In this document: one piece after another, positions 50,817-61,425 of the stretch
Position numbering within the stretch: position 1 is the stretch's first letter
Layout of the letters: every line of letters starts with the position of its first letter
Assembly: GCA_013349285.1 (NCBI GenBank)
Contig: DUZU01000007.1
Coordinates: 1-64,000, forward strand
Source: Deltaproteobacteria bacterium
Lineage (GTDB): Bacteria; Desulfobacterota; Desulfobulbia; Desulfobulbales; Desulfurivibrionaceae
Length of the DNA stretch: 64,000 nucleotides
Reading direction: 5' to 3'
The notes under the pieces: model-generated
What the model was told of the DNA's origin: nothing
Seen by the model: only the letters and a program-made list of their open reading frames with translations
Databases searched by the model: none
Made by a program: the position numbers and the translations under genes

Positions 50817-51030
50817 GCGTAAAATTCTTCTTTTTAACTTCACCAAACAGGCCTCTGAAACAGAGTAACCACCTGCCCTCAACCCGACTTTAGCCATCGG
50901 AGCAATCCGATATTTCGCCGGGTGCGTGAAACAGACATAGATACCCACAACCAACCTTTTTGTCAAGCCATAATAAAACGAAATGCTCGACAAAAACAAA
51001 CAGACCCCCATTATTAAAAGAGATGGCGGT

Positions 51031-52584
51031 CTAGGCCAATTCCGCCCCCCAGATCATTTCAAACTTTTCCAGATGCAGATCCTTGACCGGCTTGATGGTG
51101 ATCTGCTTATTGGTCGCATTCTGCAGGTAATCTATGGTTGAGGCCTCCTCCTTGAGCATCATCGCCGCAACCTTGGGATGAACCCTCAAGGTCACGTTTA
51201 CATCGGCCATCTTGGGGGCCTCGCGCTCGACCTTGCGGAAGATATCATAACAGATGGTGCGGCTCGATTTGAGCATCCCCTCGCCATGGCAATAGAGGCA
51301 CGGCTCGCACATCATATGGGCCAGATCCTCGCGGTTGCGTTTACGCGTCATCTGCACCAGCCCGAACTCGCTGACCTTGAGGATATTCACCCTGCTCTTG
51401 TCCTTCTTGGCCGCCTCCTTGAGCGCGGCAAAAACCTCGTCCCGGTGGGCCTCCTCTTCCATATCGATAAAATCGATAATAATGATCCCGCCGATATTGC
51501 GCATCCGCAGCTGGTAGGCGATCTCCTTGACCGCCTCCATGTTGGTCTTGAAGATGGTTTCCTCCAGGCCGCTTTTGCCCACATACCTGCCGGTATTCAC
51601 ATCGACCACGGTCAAGGCCTCGGTGGTTTCAATGATGATATAGCCGCCGCAGCGCAACCAGATTTTTTTGTCCAGGGCGCGGTTGACATCCATCTCAATG
51701 CCGTAGGCATCAAAGATCGGCATATTGCTCTCGGAAAGATGAACCCTGCCCTTGAGGCGCGGGGCAAAGGTTTCGACAAAACGCAGTACCCGGCCAAAGG
51801 TTTTTTCATCATCCACCACCACCCGGTCCACATCCGGCGAAAAAATATCGCGGACCACCCGCAGGGTGATATCAAGATCCTCGTACACCAGACTGGGGAC
51901 CGGGGCCTTGGCGGCAACATCCTGCACCTCATCCCAGGTATGGAGCAAAAACTCCATATCCGCTTCCAGGTCCTCATTGGTGACATTTTCCGCCACCGTC
52001 CTCACGATAAAACCGGTGCCGGCCGGCCGCAGGGTTTCGATATCCTGGCGCAGCTGCTGCCGGACCTCTTCATCTTCAATCTTACGGGAGATCCCGATAT
52101 GATCGGTCATCGGCATGAAAACCAGATTCCGGCAGGGCAAGGTTATATGACAGGTGAGCCGGGCGCCTTTGGTGCCCATGGGCTCTTTGCAGATCTGCAC
52201 CATAATGGACTGGCCTTCGGTGAGCAGGTCGTCGATATTAAGGCCCGGGGTGCGATGGCTCAGGGAATCCGGCGTCTCGCTGCCGCCGCAGCAACCGGTA
52301 CCGGCGCCATTGCCGCCGCGGTCACACTTGGCCATCCTTTTTTCAAACTGATCGGTACTGATATGCACATCATCAACGTACAAAAAGCCGGTGCGTTCAA
52401 GGCCGATATCGACAAAAGCCGCCTGCATGCCGGGCAGAACCCGAACAACCCGCCCCCGGTAGATATTGCCGACCAACCCTTTTTCGCAGGGCTGCTCAAG
52501 ATAAAACTCTACCAGGTTGCCGTGTTCAACCAAGGCAATCCTGATTTCATAGGGAGTCGCATTTATTAACAATTCAGTAGACAT
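51031..52584 (-). CDS. rng: Ribonuclease G/E family
   Basis: STELLINATPYEIRIALVEHGNLVEFYLE; GNIYRGRVVRVLPGMQAAFVDIG; IIIDFIDME; CLYCHGEG. Confidence 0.95.
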   Translation of the reverse strand: MSTELLINATPYEIRIALVEHGNLVEFYLEQPCEKGLVGNIYRGRVVRVLPGMQAAFVDIGLERTGFLYVDDVHISTDQFEKRMAKCDRGGNGAGTGCCGGSETPDSLSHRTPGLNIDDLLTEGQSIMVQICKEPMGTKGARLTCHITLPCRNLVFMPMTDHIGISRKIEDEEVRQQLRQDIETLRPAGTGFIVRTVAENVTNEDLEADMEFLLHTWDEVQDVAAKAPVPSLVYEDLDITLRVVRDIFSPDVDRVVVDDEKTFGRVLRFVETFAPRLKGRVHLSESNMPIFDAYGIEMDVNRALDKKIWLRCGGYIIIETTEALTVVDVNTGRYVGKSGLEETIFKTNMEAVKEIAYQLRMRNIGGIIIIDFIDMEEEAHRDEVFAALKEAAKKDKSRVNILKVSEFGLVQMTRKRNREDLAHMMCEPCLYCHGEGMLKSSRTICYDIFRKVEREAPKMADVNVTLRVHPKVAAMMLKEEASTIDYLQNATNKQITIKPVKDLHLEKFEMIWGAELA

Positions 52585-52789
52585 GACAAGTAACCACACA
52601 TTTGGTTGGCATTAATATCCTAGATTAGAAACAAACTGCAAAACATATCACTTTTGCCGGCCAACCTTAAACAAAGGCCAAAGACAACAAAGAATAAAAT
52701 GATCCTCAAAGATCAGGGTCTCTTGATCAGCTTCCCGTCAGCTTCAGCCAAACAATCATTTAATGTTGCAGCTGCACCTCCTAAATTAA

Positions 52790-55342
52790 TCAAGGATGCA
52801 CATTATACCCTTCGCTCTTTACTTTCAAGACTCTAATTTGCTGAACTTCATTATCAGGCAAGGCAAAAAGGGTGGCCACCATCTCCACCGGCTTGACCCC
52901 GGCCACACTCGGCTCGCTGATCAATCCCAGGGAAAGCTCCTGGTCCGGGGTAATCGCCAGCTCGTGCAGCAACGGCCGCAGGTCAACGGGCCGCTGCTTA
53001 CCTTTGCGGACAAATGAGGCGGGAATGCTTTCCCGGGCCAGGGCCGCCTGCACCGCCTCATGGCTCGGCATCTTTGCCAAGCGGAGTCGATACCAGACAA
53101 TCGCCTTACTCGGCTGGTCCTTGCCGCCCAAGGTGACCTGGCGGACCGTGAAGCCTCCGGGCAATTGCCGGTTGAGCAGATCGATAAAGGCGGGAATGTC
53201 GGCGGGCGGTTCATAGAGATCAACCACCATATATTCGACCAGGCTTTCCGTGCCCAACGGCAAAGCCGGGCTGAAGGACACCTTGGGCGAGGGATTAAAA
53301 CCCTGGGAAAAATTAAGGGGCAGCCGCGCCCGGCGAAAGGCCCGGTAAAAGACCTGAATCAACTCAAGATGGCTCAGCAATCTGGCATTATCCAACCGGG
53401 AGTAATCTATCCGGTAGTAAAAATGGGGGCCTGTCTGCGGCTGGGGCGGTTTGGCGCCGGACTCCTCCGCCGGCAACGGGCTGGACGGCGGGGCCACGGC
53501 AACCGCCCTTGGGCCCGCCTCTTTTTTCAGCTGCTGGACAATGGGCTTCACTGTTTTAAAATCACAGAGGCCGCATTTCTGGCAACCATGCACCCGGCAA
53601 TCCGGGGTGTAGGCCTCGGCCAAAGCCTTTTCATATTCCTCGACATAAAAGCTATCATCCACCCCGGCGTCAAGGTGCTGCCAAGGCAAAACCTCGGATG
53701 GCGAACGGCGGCGCATATATGCATCAAGATCGATCCCGCATTTTTCAGCGGCCATCCGCCAGCGGACGAGATTGAAATGATCGGACCAGGCGTCAAAGCG
53801 GGCGCCCAGCAGCCAGGCCTCTTCAAGCAAGAGCGAAAGCCTGCGATCCCCCCGGGAAAAAACCCCTTCCAGAAAACTCATCTTGGGATCCTGCCACTTA
53901 AACTTCGTGGCCTTGCCCCGGAACTGCCCCCGCAAAAAATCAATCCGGCCATAACCTTCGTCAAGGGTGAGCTGGGGCTCCCGCTCAAAGGGGGTATGGG
54001 GCTTGGGCACGAACACTCCGCCGCTGACCGTGACCTTGGTCCGGCCGCCCTTGCCTTTTTTCAGGACCTTGGCGGCCAACTCCGGAATGGCGGCAATATC
54101 CTCCTCGGTTTCGGTGGGCAGCCCGAACATAAAATAGAGCTTGATCAGATTCCAACCCAACCCGAAAGCAGCCTCGGCGGTGGCCAACAGATCTTCCTCG
54201 GTAATCCCCTTGTTGATCACCCGCCGCATCCGGTCGGTCCCGGCCTCGGGGGCCAGGGTGAAACCGGTCTTGCGCACCCGCTTGATCTGCTCCATGATCT
54301 CCGGGGTCAACGAGCCCACCCGCAGCGAGGGCAGCGAAACGGAAACCTTTTGCCGGGCAAATTCATCCATCAATTTCAGCAACAGATCGCTGAGGCAGGA
54401 ATAATCACCGGTGCTCAGGGAAAGCAGAGCCATCTCATCAAAGCCGCCTTCGGCAATACCCTTAACCGCCAACTCAAAGATCTTGTCCGGATCCCGCTCC
54501 CGAACCGGGCGATAGATAACCCCGGCCTGGCAGAAACGGCAGCCCCGGGTGCACCCTCTGGCAACCTCGAGACCCAGCCGGTCATGGACGATCCGGGTAA
54601 GGGGAACCAGAGGCGGATGGCCCTGGCTGACCTGGTTCAGATCAGGCAGAATCCGGCGGCGGACCCGGGCCGGCTGCCCGCCGGCAACCTTCATCCCGCT
54701 AAAATTACCATTCTGATCATAGCCGGGCTGATAAAAGGAAGGAACATAGACCCCGGTAATCTCGGCCAGCCGGCGCAAGGTCGCCTGACGATCTTCGCCC
54801 GCCTGTTTTGCCGCGATCATGGCCTCGGCGATCTCAATTATCGCCTCTTCACCGTCCCCCAGCAGGATGGCGTCGAAAAAATCAGCCACCGGTTCCGGGT
54901 GAAAGGCGCAGGGCCCGCCGCCGAGAACCAGAGGATAACTCTCATCCCGCTCCGCAGCCCGCAGCGGAATATCCGCCAGCTTGAGAATGGTGAGGATATT
55001 GATGTAGCAAAGCTCATAGGGCAAGGTGATGCCCAGCACGTCAAAATCACGCAGGGGGCGTTGCGACTCCAGGCTGAACAGGGGCAAGCCATGCTCGAAC
55101 AGCAGTTTTTCAAGATCGAGATCCGGGGCATAGACCCGTTCCGCCAACAGGTTCTTCTGCTCATTGACCAGATGATAAAGGATCTGCAAGCCCTGATGGG
55201 ACATGCCGATCTCATAAAGATCCGGAAAGGCGAGAACCATGGTCAGATCGACTTGTTGCCAATCCTTGTTGACCACGTTAAATTCGTTGCCGCCGTAGCG
55301 GCTGGGCTGCTTGACCTGGGGCAACAGGGTGTCATATTTCAT
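52790..55342 (-). CDS. Radical SAM protein (TIGR03960-like) fused to a DUF2344/TIGR03936-like domain
   Basis: ARGCTRGCRFCQAGVIYRPVRER radical SAM CxxxCxxC; C-terminal YRIDYSRLDNARLLSHLELIQVFYRAFRRARLPLNFSQGFNPSPKVSF. Confidence 0.92.
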   Translation of the reverse strand: MKYDTLLPQVKQPSRYGGNEFNVVNKDWQQVDLTMVLAFPDLYEIGMSHQGLQILYHLVNEQKNLLAERVYAPDLDLEKLLFEHGLPLFSLESQRPLRDFDVLGITLPYELCYINILTILKLADIPLRAAERDESYPLVLGGGPCAFHPEPVADFFDAILLGDGEEAIIEIAEAMIAAKQAGEDRQATLRRLAEITGVYVPSFYQPGYDQNGNFSGMKVAGGQPARVRRRILPDLNQVSQGHPPLVPLTRIVHDRLGLEVARGCTRGCRFCQAGVIYRPVRERDPDKIFELAVKGIAEGGFDEMALLSLSTGDYSCLSDLLLKLMDEFARQKVSVSLPSLRVGSLTPEIMEQIKRVRKTGFTLAPEAGTDRMRRVINKGITEEDLLATAEAAFGLGWNLIKLYFMFGLPTETEEDIAAIPELAAKVLKKGKGGRTKVTVSGGVFVPKPHTPFEREPQLTLDEGYGRIDFLRGQFRGKATKFKWQDPKMSFLEGVFSRGDRRLSLLLEEAWLLGARFDAWSDHFNLVRWRMAAEKCGIDLDAYMRRRSPSEVLPWQHLDAGVDDSFYVEEYEKALAEAYTPDCRVHGCQKCGLCDFKTVKPIVQQLKKEAGPRAVAVAPPSSPLPAEESGAKPPQPQTGPHFYYRIDYSRLDNARLLSHLELIQVFYRAFRRARLPLNFSQGFNPSPKVSFSPALPLGTESLVEYMVVDLYEPPADIPAFIDLLNRQLPGGFTVRQVTLGGKDQPSKAIVWYRLRLAKMPSHEAVQAALARESIPASFVRKGKQRPVDLRPLLHELAITPDQELSLGLISEPSVAGVKPVEMVATLFALPDNEVQQIRVLKVKSEGYNVHP

Positions 55343-55499
55343 ATGCGTTTATATCCAAAAACTCTCAACAACCAAAGAAAGGAGGTTGATATATTTTATA
55401 AAAAATTGATCGAAAGAAAATATCAATCACAAGGACAACAAAAGAGCTACAGGTGGAAAACTCGCCACAAAGTCCCGGCGCAACCAAACAGCCGCGCCG

Positions 55500-56324
55500 T
55501 CATTCAATGACCTCCCGCTGAAAACCCGCGGGCAACCTTACCACAAAATCACGCTCGGTAAAATGGGCATCGACGAGCAACTCGCTAAAAGCCAATTCCA
55601 TCACCGACCCGTTCTTGGTGCTGGCATGCACCTCAATCAGAGCGGGCAGGCGACATTCACTTTTTTCACCAGCGGATTTATGCTGATAGCCCAGATAACG
55701 GACATCCATCAGGGTGTGCTGATCTTCATCAACCACGATATGGCGAAGGATGAGCTTTTCTTGCGGATCAAAAAGCAGATGCCGGCGCACCGTTTCCCGG
55801 TCATAAGCCAGCTCAAACCAGAGACCACGGCCTTCGCCATCCTCAGCCACCGCAAATATCTCTAATTCTTCCGGAGCAAGCCGGCCGGCCAACCAAAAAA
55901 AAGCATGTTCAGGCTCAAAACCCTTGGGCGCGTAGTCTTTAAATTTTTGGGCGGTGACAACCCCTTCATACCCCTTGGCCTCGGGGACCACCACATACCG
56001 AAACTTTTCGCCATCGACACTGAGGATAACCAGGGGCTGACCAAGGGGGTTGAGACCGACAAACTTCAGGTAAGCCGGGCTCATGGCCTGCAGGAAACCC
56101 TGCAGGGAGCCTTTGTGCAAAACGGATTTGACAGTGGCCCGGACCTGTACATCCAGACAGCAATTACACTCCTGCTGACTGGCCACCACCTGCAGAAAAT
56201 CAACTTTAGCCTGCTCCCGGACCGCGGCCTCCAGCGAAACCGTGGCGGGCAGAGTCGCACAACCTGTTACCCACAAAAGGAAAAAAGTTAGCAGACTACA
56301 AGTTTTCACCAACCCAAAGCTCAT
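55500..56324 (-). CDS. Outer-membrane-type lipoprotein, LolB/DUF4292-like
   Basis: Lipobox LLWVTGC; beta-rich protein preceding the TPR gene; family call tentative. Confidence 0.55.
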   Translation of the reverse strand: MSFGLVKTCSLLTFFLLWVTGCATLPATVSLEAAVREQAKVDFLQVVASQQECNCCLDVQVRATVKSVLHKGSLQGFLQAMSPAYLKFVGLNPLGQPLVILSVDGEKFRYVVVPEAKGYEGVVTAQKFKDYAPKGFEPEHAFFWLAGRLAPEELEIFAVAEDGEGRGLWFELAYDRETVRRHLLFDPQEKLILRHIVVDEDQHTLMDVRYLGYQHKSAGEKSECRLPALIEVHASTKNGSVMELAFSELLVDAHFTERDFVVRLPAGFQREVIE

Positions 56325-58057
56325 TGCCCACTACCCTGCGGCGAAGCCAACGACTCTAATTTACGGCGAACGATATCCGCCTTTTCATCCTCGCCATAAA
56401 GCTCGATCGATCGGCCAAAGGCCTGCCGGGCGCCCTCGATATTTCCCGCCTTGAGCAGGGCTTCGCCGAGATGCTCATAGATCGTCGGATCATCATCGGA
56501 CAACTCGACGGCCCGCTCCAGCTCCTCAACCGCGCGGCCATAGGCCCCCTGTTGATAGTAAACCCAGCCCAGGCTGTCCCGGATAAAACCATCTTTGGGC
56601 TGCAGCAAAACCGCGCGCTCGATATAGACCTTGGCCTGCTCAAGATTACGCCCCTCCTCCGCCCAGCTGTATCCGACATAATTCAAGGCGCGGGCATGGT
56701 CGGGATCACGCTTGATGACCTCCTCCATCTCCCGCATCGAACCTTGATGATCATCAATCTTATGCAAAAAAAGCCCGTACTCATAGCCGACATCACTATT
56801 ATCGGGAAAATCGACAAAGGCCTTTTTAAAAACCGCGTGGCCCTTATCAACCTTACCCTGTTGCTGATAAACCATCGCCAACCCCACGTAAAAAACAAGA
56901 CTGCGGTGGGCGCTGTCAGCAATGGCGTCAAGCAGTAAAGACTCGGCCGCGGCCTGATCTCCTTCTTCCTGGAGGATCTTGACCAACATCAGCAACGATT
57001 CCCCATATGAGGAGCTGCCCGGCTTCACCTGGCCAAGAATTTTTTTAACAGAGGCCATATCCCCCTGCTGATAATAGGCCAGGACCAGCATGGAGCGCGC
57101 CCCCTCCGAGTCGGGCTTGCGGGCGAGCACCTCGGTCAGACGGGCGATCGCCGCATCGTAGCGGCCGTTATCAATCAGGATCTTGCTAATGGTGAAATCA
57201 AGTTTATCAACATCCGCCACCTCTTTGCGCAACTCTTCCAACTCGGCCAGGGCCTCATCGATCTTCCCCTGCTGCAGATAGTTATTGGCCAGATAACGGC
57301 GGGCCCTTTCATCCGGGCCGCTTTCCTCGATTATCCGCCGATAGAGCGCAATGGCCTTGTCAAAATTCTTTTCCTGCTCATAAAGATCCGCGGTTTCATA
57401 AGCCAGCATCGCCGACCAGTTCAACGACAGCGCTTTTTCATAGGCGGCCATGGCCTTGACGTTAAAACGCAACTCCTGATAAAGCTTGGCCAGATAATAA
57501 TAACCGGCATAGGACTCAGGATCGAGCTCGACCATATGCTCCAGCACCTGCTGGGCATTTTCATACTGCCGATAGCGGGCGTAAAGGCCGCCGAGCATCA
57601 ACATCACATTAAAATTCCTGGGCTCTTCGGCCAAAATCTCTTTATAGATCGCCACCGCGTCCTTGGGCCGCTGCATGGAACTATAAAGGTTGGCAAGCAG
57701 CGAGCGGGCGCCGATATTTTTCGGTTCAAGCTCGATTATTTTTTCAATCCAGGCCACGCCCTGTTCACGCTGATCGGTTTTCACCAACAACAGGGCCAGG
57801 GTCTCCATGACATGAACGGCCCGCCGGTCGCAAAGCAGGGCCTGTTTGTAGGCATAGATCGCCTCGTCATAATGATCTTCCAACTCCGCCGATTTGCCCC
57901 ACAGAAAATTAAAATAGGAACAGCCCCGGTCAACCGCCTCATCGTAGGGCTCAAGTTCAGCCGCAAAAGGCGGCTGATCGGAAACGCCCTGATTCGTCGA
58001 CACGCAGGAGATGCAGCCGAGCATCAGACAACCCATGACGATAATCCGTTTCCACAT
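56321..58057 (-). CDS. TPR-repeat lipoprotein
   Basis: Many tetratricopeptide units; lipobox LMLGCISC following MWKRII; ORF-track start 58276 overlaps tmk and is unlikely. Confidence 0.85.
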   Translation of the reverse strand: MWKRIIVMGCLMLGCISCVSTNQGVSDQPPFAAELEPYDEAVDRGCSYFNFLWGKSAELEDHYDEAIYAYKQALLCDRRAVHVMETLALLLVKTDQREQGVAWIEKIIELEPKNIGARSLLANLYSSMQRPKDAVAIYKEILAEEPRNFNVMLMLGGLYARYRQYENAQQVLEHMVELDPESYAGYYYLAKLYQELRFNVKAMAAYEKALSLNWSAMLAYETADLYEQEKNFDKAIALYRRIIEESGPDERARRYLANNYLQQGKIDEALAELEELRKEVADVDKLDFTISKILIDNGRYDAAIARLTEVLARKPDSEGARSMLVLAYYQQGDMASVKKILGQVKPGSSSYGESLLMLVKILQEEGDQAAAESLLLDAIADSAHRSLVFYVGLAMVYQQQGKVDKGHAVFKKAFVDFPDNSDVGYEYGLFLHKIDDHQGSMREMEEVIKRDPDHARALNYVGYSWAEEGRNLEQAKVYIERAVLLQPKDGFIRDSLGWVYYQQGAYGRAVEELERAVELSDDDPTIYEHLGEALLKAGNIEGARQAFGRSIELYGEDEKADIVRRKLESLASPQGSGQ

Positions 58058-58130
58058 TGGCGCCGCCGAATATTTTTTTAAAATAAGGTTCTCCACTCTC
58101 TTCACTGCCCGATTATTTGATGATGCGCAT

Positions 58131-58751
58131 TTATAAGGAAAAAAGCTCTGCAACCTGATCCAAAACCAGCCGATGGACGGTTGCCGCATCCCCGGTACAA
58201 TCCACTCGGCGGATATAATCCCCTTCCAGATCGGCAAAAATCGCCGCGACCTTATCCAGCATACTCTCCTGTTCAAAGTCGTTCAAGATCTCCCCCCGTA
58301 ATTTCTGAACCCGATGCACCCCCACGGCAACAGGCGCCTCAAGGATGATGACCAGATCCGGAATCGGGGCAAACTTTTCGTTTTCGGCAATAATCGTCCG
58401 GGGATCATGCCCGGCCGCCCCCTGGTAGGCTGCGGTTGAAAAATAGTAGCGGTCGCAAAGAACGACTTGGCCGGCGGCCAGGGCCGGGGCTACAACCTCG
58501 CGCACATGCTCCCGCCGATCATCCATAAAGAGCTGCAGCTCCTGCTCCGGGGTGGCGCTGCTTCTATCCTGGAAAAGCTTCCTTATCTTTTGGCCGTATT
58601 GCCCGTCGGTGGGCTCCCGGGTAGCCACCACCGTCATCCCCTTCTGTTCAAGGACGCGGGCGAGCATTTCGATCTGGGTGGTCTTGCCGGTGCCGTCAAT
58701 CCCCTCAAAGACGACGAACAGCCCTTTTCTGTTGCGGTTATGTTTTGTCAT
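58131..58751 (-). CDS. tmk: Thymidylate kinase
   Basis: FVVFEGIDGTGKTTQIEMLA; TREPTDGQYGQKIR; VVLCDRYYFSTAAYQGA. Confidence 0.97.
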   Translation of the reverse strand: MTKHNRNRKGLFVVFEGIDGTGKTTQIEMLARVLEQKGMTVVATREPTDGQYGQKIRKLFQDRSSATPEQELQLFMDDRREHVREVVAPALAAGQVVLCDRYYFSTAAYQGAAGHDPRTIIAENEKFAPIPDLVIILEAPVAVGVHRVQKLRGEILNDFEQESMLDKVAAIFADLEGDYIRRVDCTGDAATVHRLVLDQVAELFSL

Positions 58752-58787
58752 TCTATTATGGATGGTTTTAATTTTGTAAAAAAATAC

Positions 58788-59798
58788 TCAACAGCCTCTA
58801 TTTTTCGCAATATCGGCGGCCAGCACATAGGCGGCGGCAAGGCTGGCCGGATCAGCGATACCTTGCCCGGCAATATCATAGGCCGTGCCATGGTCGACCG
58901 AGGTACGGACAATGGGCAGCCCCAGGGTGACATTAACCCCGTCGCTGAAATGGAGCAGTTTAAAGGGGATAAGCCCCTGATCATGATACATGCAGACAAC
59001 ACCGTCAAAATGGCCGGCGGCCGCCTTATGAAAAACCGTATCCGGCGGATATGGCCCGCTCACCTGCCAGCCCGCTCTCTGGGCCGCGGCCACCGCCGGC
59101 GCGATCACCATCTCCTCCTCCCGGCCGAACATCCCCCCCTCCCCGGCATGGGGATTGAGCCCGGCCACGGCCAGCCGCGGGTGGGCCAGACCGAAATCGC
59201 CTTGCAAGGCCTGCCCGGTGATGGCAATCATCCGCAGCACCGAATCGAAGGTAACCGATGAAGCAACACTGGCCAGGGATTGATGGATGGTGACTAGGGT
59301 GACCTTGAGCCGGGTCCCGGCCATCATCATCGCATAATCCTCGGCGCCACAGAGGCTGGCCAGCATCTCGGTATGCCCTGGAAAATCATAGCCGCCGGCC
59401 TGCAGGGCGGTCTTGGTGATGGGACAGGTCACCATCGCCGACAACTCGCCGGCCCTGAGCAGCCGAACCGCCTCCTCGATATAACCGCCCATGGCCCGGC
59501 CGGTTTGTCGGGTGGGCCTGCCCCAGCTCAGGTCGCGGCCCAGATCCGAAAGGGCAAGGACATTGACCCGGCCCGGGATGATTGCCCCACCGGGCTGCCA
59601 GGGGGCAATGGGCAGATCTATCTTCAAGGCCGCCGCCGTCCGCGCAAGCACCCCCAGATCCCCGATCACCACCGCCGGCCGGGGCTTTTCCCGCCCTGCA
59701 TCGGCAAGAAAGCGCAGAACAATCTCCGGACCGATCCCCACCGGGCAGCCCATGGTAATCGCTATTGGTTTTTGGATGACGGAATCATTGGCAGACAT
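58788..59798 (-). CDS. pdxA: 4-hydroxythreonine-4-phosphate dehydrogenase
   Basis: ITMGCPVGIGPEIVL; GHTEMLASLCG; MYHDQGLIPFKLL; RTSVDHGTAYDIAG. Confidence 0.97.
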   Translation of the reverse strand: MSANDSVIQKPIAITMGCPVGIGPEIVLRFLADAGREKPRPAVVIGDLGVLARTAAALKIDLPIAPWQPGGAIIPGRVNVLALSDLGRDLSWGRPTRQTGRAMGGYIEEAVRLLRAGELSAMVTCPITKTALQAGGYDFPGHTEMLASLCGAEDYAMMMAGTRLKVTLVTIHQSLASVASSVTFDSVLRMIAITGQALQGDFGLAHPRLAVAGLNPHAGEGGMFGREEEMVIAPAVAAAQRAGWQVSGPYPPDTVFHKAAAGHFDGVVCMYHDQGLIPFKLLHFSDGVNVTLGLPIVRTSVDHGTAYDIAGQGIADPASLAAAYVLAADIAKNRGC

Positions 59799-59801
59799 TA
59801 A

Positions 59802-60239
59802 TCAGGCTCCATAACACAACTCAAAAGCATTTTGCACGATTTCCATTTCCGGCTTATCTCCGGCGCCAAGGGACACCGCCACCACATCAAAGCGGGCCTC
59901 TCTGTTTTCCATTTTATTTTCAGCAAGATAGAGCAAGGCCACTTTGGAAATCTGCCGACATTTGGCCGGGGTCACCGCCTCCAGGGGATGGCCGCAGCTT
60001 CGATCCCGCCTGGTTTTAACCTCAATAAAAACCAGGGTCTTGTCATCCTCGGCGATAATATCTATTTCACCGAGGGCCGTCCGATAGTTTTTGGCGATAA
60101 TTCGATAACCCTGCTTCTTAAGGTGCTGCCGGGCAAGTTTTTCACCCAGAATGCCGACGGAGAGATTATCCGCCTTTACTTTTTTGGGTTTTCCAAACAT
60201 GCGCGCACCGGCTTGAAGCTTAAACGATGGATCCCGCAC
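59802..60239 (-). CDS. YraN/UPF0102 family endonuclease-like protein
   Basis: LGEKLARQHLKKQGYRIIAKNYRTALGEIDIIAEDDKTLVFIEVKTRR; true start probably near 60200. Confidence 0.92.
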   Translation of the reverse strand: MRDPSFKLQAGARMFGKPKKVKADNLSVGILGEKLARQHLKKQGYRIIAKNYRTALGEIDIIAEDDKTLVFIEVKTRRDRSCGHPLEAVTPAKCRQISKVALLYLAENKMENREARFDVVAVSLGAGDKPEMEIVQNAFELCYGA

Positions 60240-60919
60240 GGGCCATGTTCTTTTATGAGCCGACGATGTTCGGCCGTGGGATAACCCTTATGTTTTTTAA
60301 AATTGTACACAGGATACCGCTCATGAAAGGCTTCCATCATCTCATCCCTGGTAACCTTGGCGATAATTGAAGCGGCGGCAACAGAGGCGCTGCGGGAGTC
60401 ACCCTTGATCAGGGGCTGCTGGGCAAGGGCAAGGGGCACCTTGAATTTGCCGTCCACCAACAAAAAATCCGGGGCAACCGACAGCTGCTCAACCGCTTTT
60501 TTCATGGCCAGTAACGAGGCCTGCAGAATATTAATCCGGTCAATATCCGCAGGGGAAACAATCCCGATGCCGATCATCGCCTTAATCTCACGCAAGGTAA
60601 CGGCCAGCGCCTTCCGGGCTTTTTCTGTAATTTTTTTTGAATCTTGAAATATCTGATAGTCACAATCAGGAGGAAGAACTACACAGGCTGCCACCACCGG
60701 TCCGGCAAGAGGGCCGCGGCCAACCTCATCGGTGCCGGCCACGGTAGCGTAGCCTTGGGCAAACAGCGAACGTTCGATGGAAAAGGTATCTGCCCCGGAT
60801 GAATCCGGCCACAGTGAAATGGTCTCGGGCAAGACGCACCACCTTTGTTTAAACAGGAGAAACGGTTTCCCGCAACACCAAAACAAACGTTGAGGACAAG
60901 ACACTAGAAACCACGGCAA
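60176..60919 (-). CDS. rnhB: Ribonuclease HII
   Basis: VAGTDEVGRGPLAGPVVAACVVLP; KGDSRSASVAAASIIAKVTRDEMM; N-terminus uncertain. Confidence 0.95.
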   Translation of the reverse strand: MPWFLVSCPQRLFWCCGKPFLLFKQRWCVLPETISLWPDSSGADTFSIERSLFAQGYATVAGTDEVGRGPLAGPVVAACVVLPPDCDYQIFQDSKKITEKARKALAVTLREIKAMIGIGIVSPADIDRINILQASLLAMKKAVEQLSVAPDFLLVDGKFKVPLALAQQPLIKGDSRSASVAAASIIAKVTRDEMMEAFHERYPVYNFKKHKGYPTAEHRRLIKEHGPCGIHRLSFKPVRACLENPKK

Positions 60920-60953
60920 CAGTTATCACCATGGCTAAAAGAGAAAAAAACAG

Positions 60954-60996
60954 CAAAAAAATGGAGCGGGGAAAGAAAACTCTTTCCCCGCTCCAT
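60954..60996 (-). terminator. Rho-independent terminator after rplS
   Basis: 15-bp perfect arms ATGGAGCGGGGAAAG / CTTTCCCCGCTCCAT with 6-nt loop; T run on the minus strand. Confidence 0.92.
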
Positions 60997-61006
60997 AAAA
61001 TAAATG

Positions 61007-61354
61007 CTAGTTAATGCCCTTCTCGCGGATCCTGGCAGCCTTGCCACGAAGGTCGCGCAGATAGTAAAGCTTGGAGCGGCGAACCCGACCCCGGGTTACC
61101 ACCTCGATTTTCTCGAGACGGGGGTTATGGAGGCAGAATGTTTTCTCAACGCCGACCCCATGGGAAATCTTCCGCACGGTGACACTGGCGTCCATGGTGC
61201 CACGCCGACGACGAATAACAATACCCTGGAAAAGCTGAACCCTTTCCTTGGCACCCTCGATGATGCGAATATGTACCTGTACCGTGTCCCCCGGACGAAA
61301 ATCCGGAACATCATGCCGCATGTTTTCCTGGTCGATCTGATCAATAATATTCAT
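61007..61354 (-). CDS. rplS: 50S ribosomal protein L19
   Basis: [34 protein letters not shown]...[18 protein letters not shown]. Confidence 0.98.
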   Translation of the reverse strand: MNIIDQIDQENMRHDVPDFRPGDTVQVHIRIIEGAKERVQLFQGIVIRRRRGTMDASVTVRKISHGVGVEKTFCLHNPRLEKIEVVTRGRVRRSKLYYLRDLRGKAARIREKGIN

Positions 61355-61425
61355 AGCTTTTCCTTTTCAAGAACCTCACGTTAACGTGATTGCACAGGGC
61401 AATTATAGCCGCCCAAAATATTTAT

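Noticed and set aside
51178-52569. 463-aa ORF antisense to rng
   Set aside because: Mirror of RNase G codons; no independent motif.
53060-55510. 816-aa ORF antisense to the radical SAM gene
   Set aside because: Shadow ORF of a GC-rich gene; no recognisable domain and low-complexity Gly/Gln/Pro-rich composition. The opposite strand has clear radical SAM motifs.
58058-58276. N-terminal extension of the TPR gene into tmk
   Set aside because: Extension overlaps the tmk CDS and lacks a signal; the lipoprotein signal begins at the Met at 58057.
60931-61014. Short Lys-rich plus-strand ORF overlapping the rplS terminator
   Set aside because: Frame runs through a perfect terminator stem; best explained as chance.
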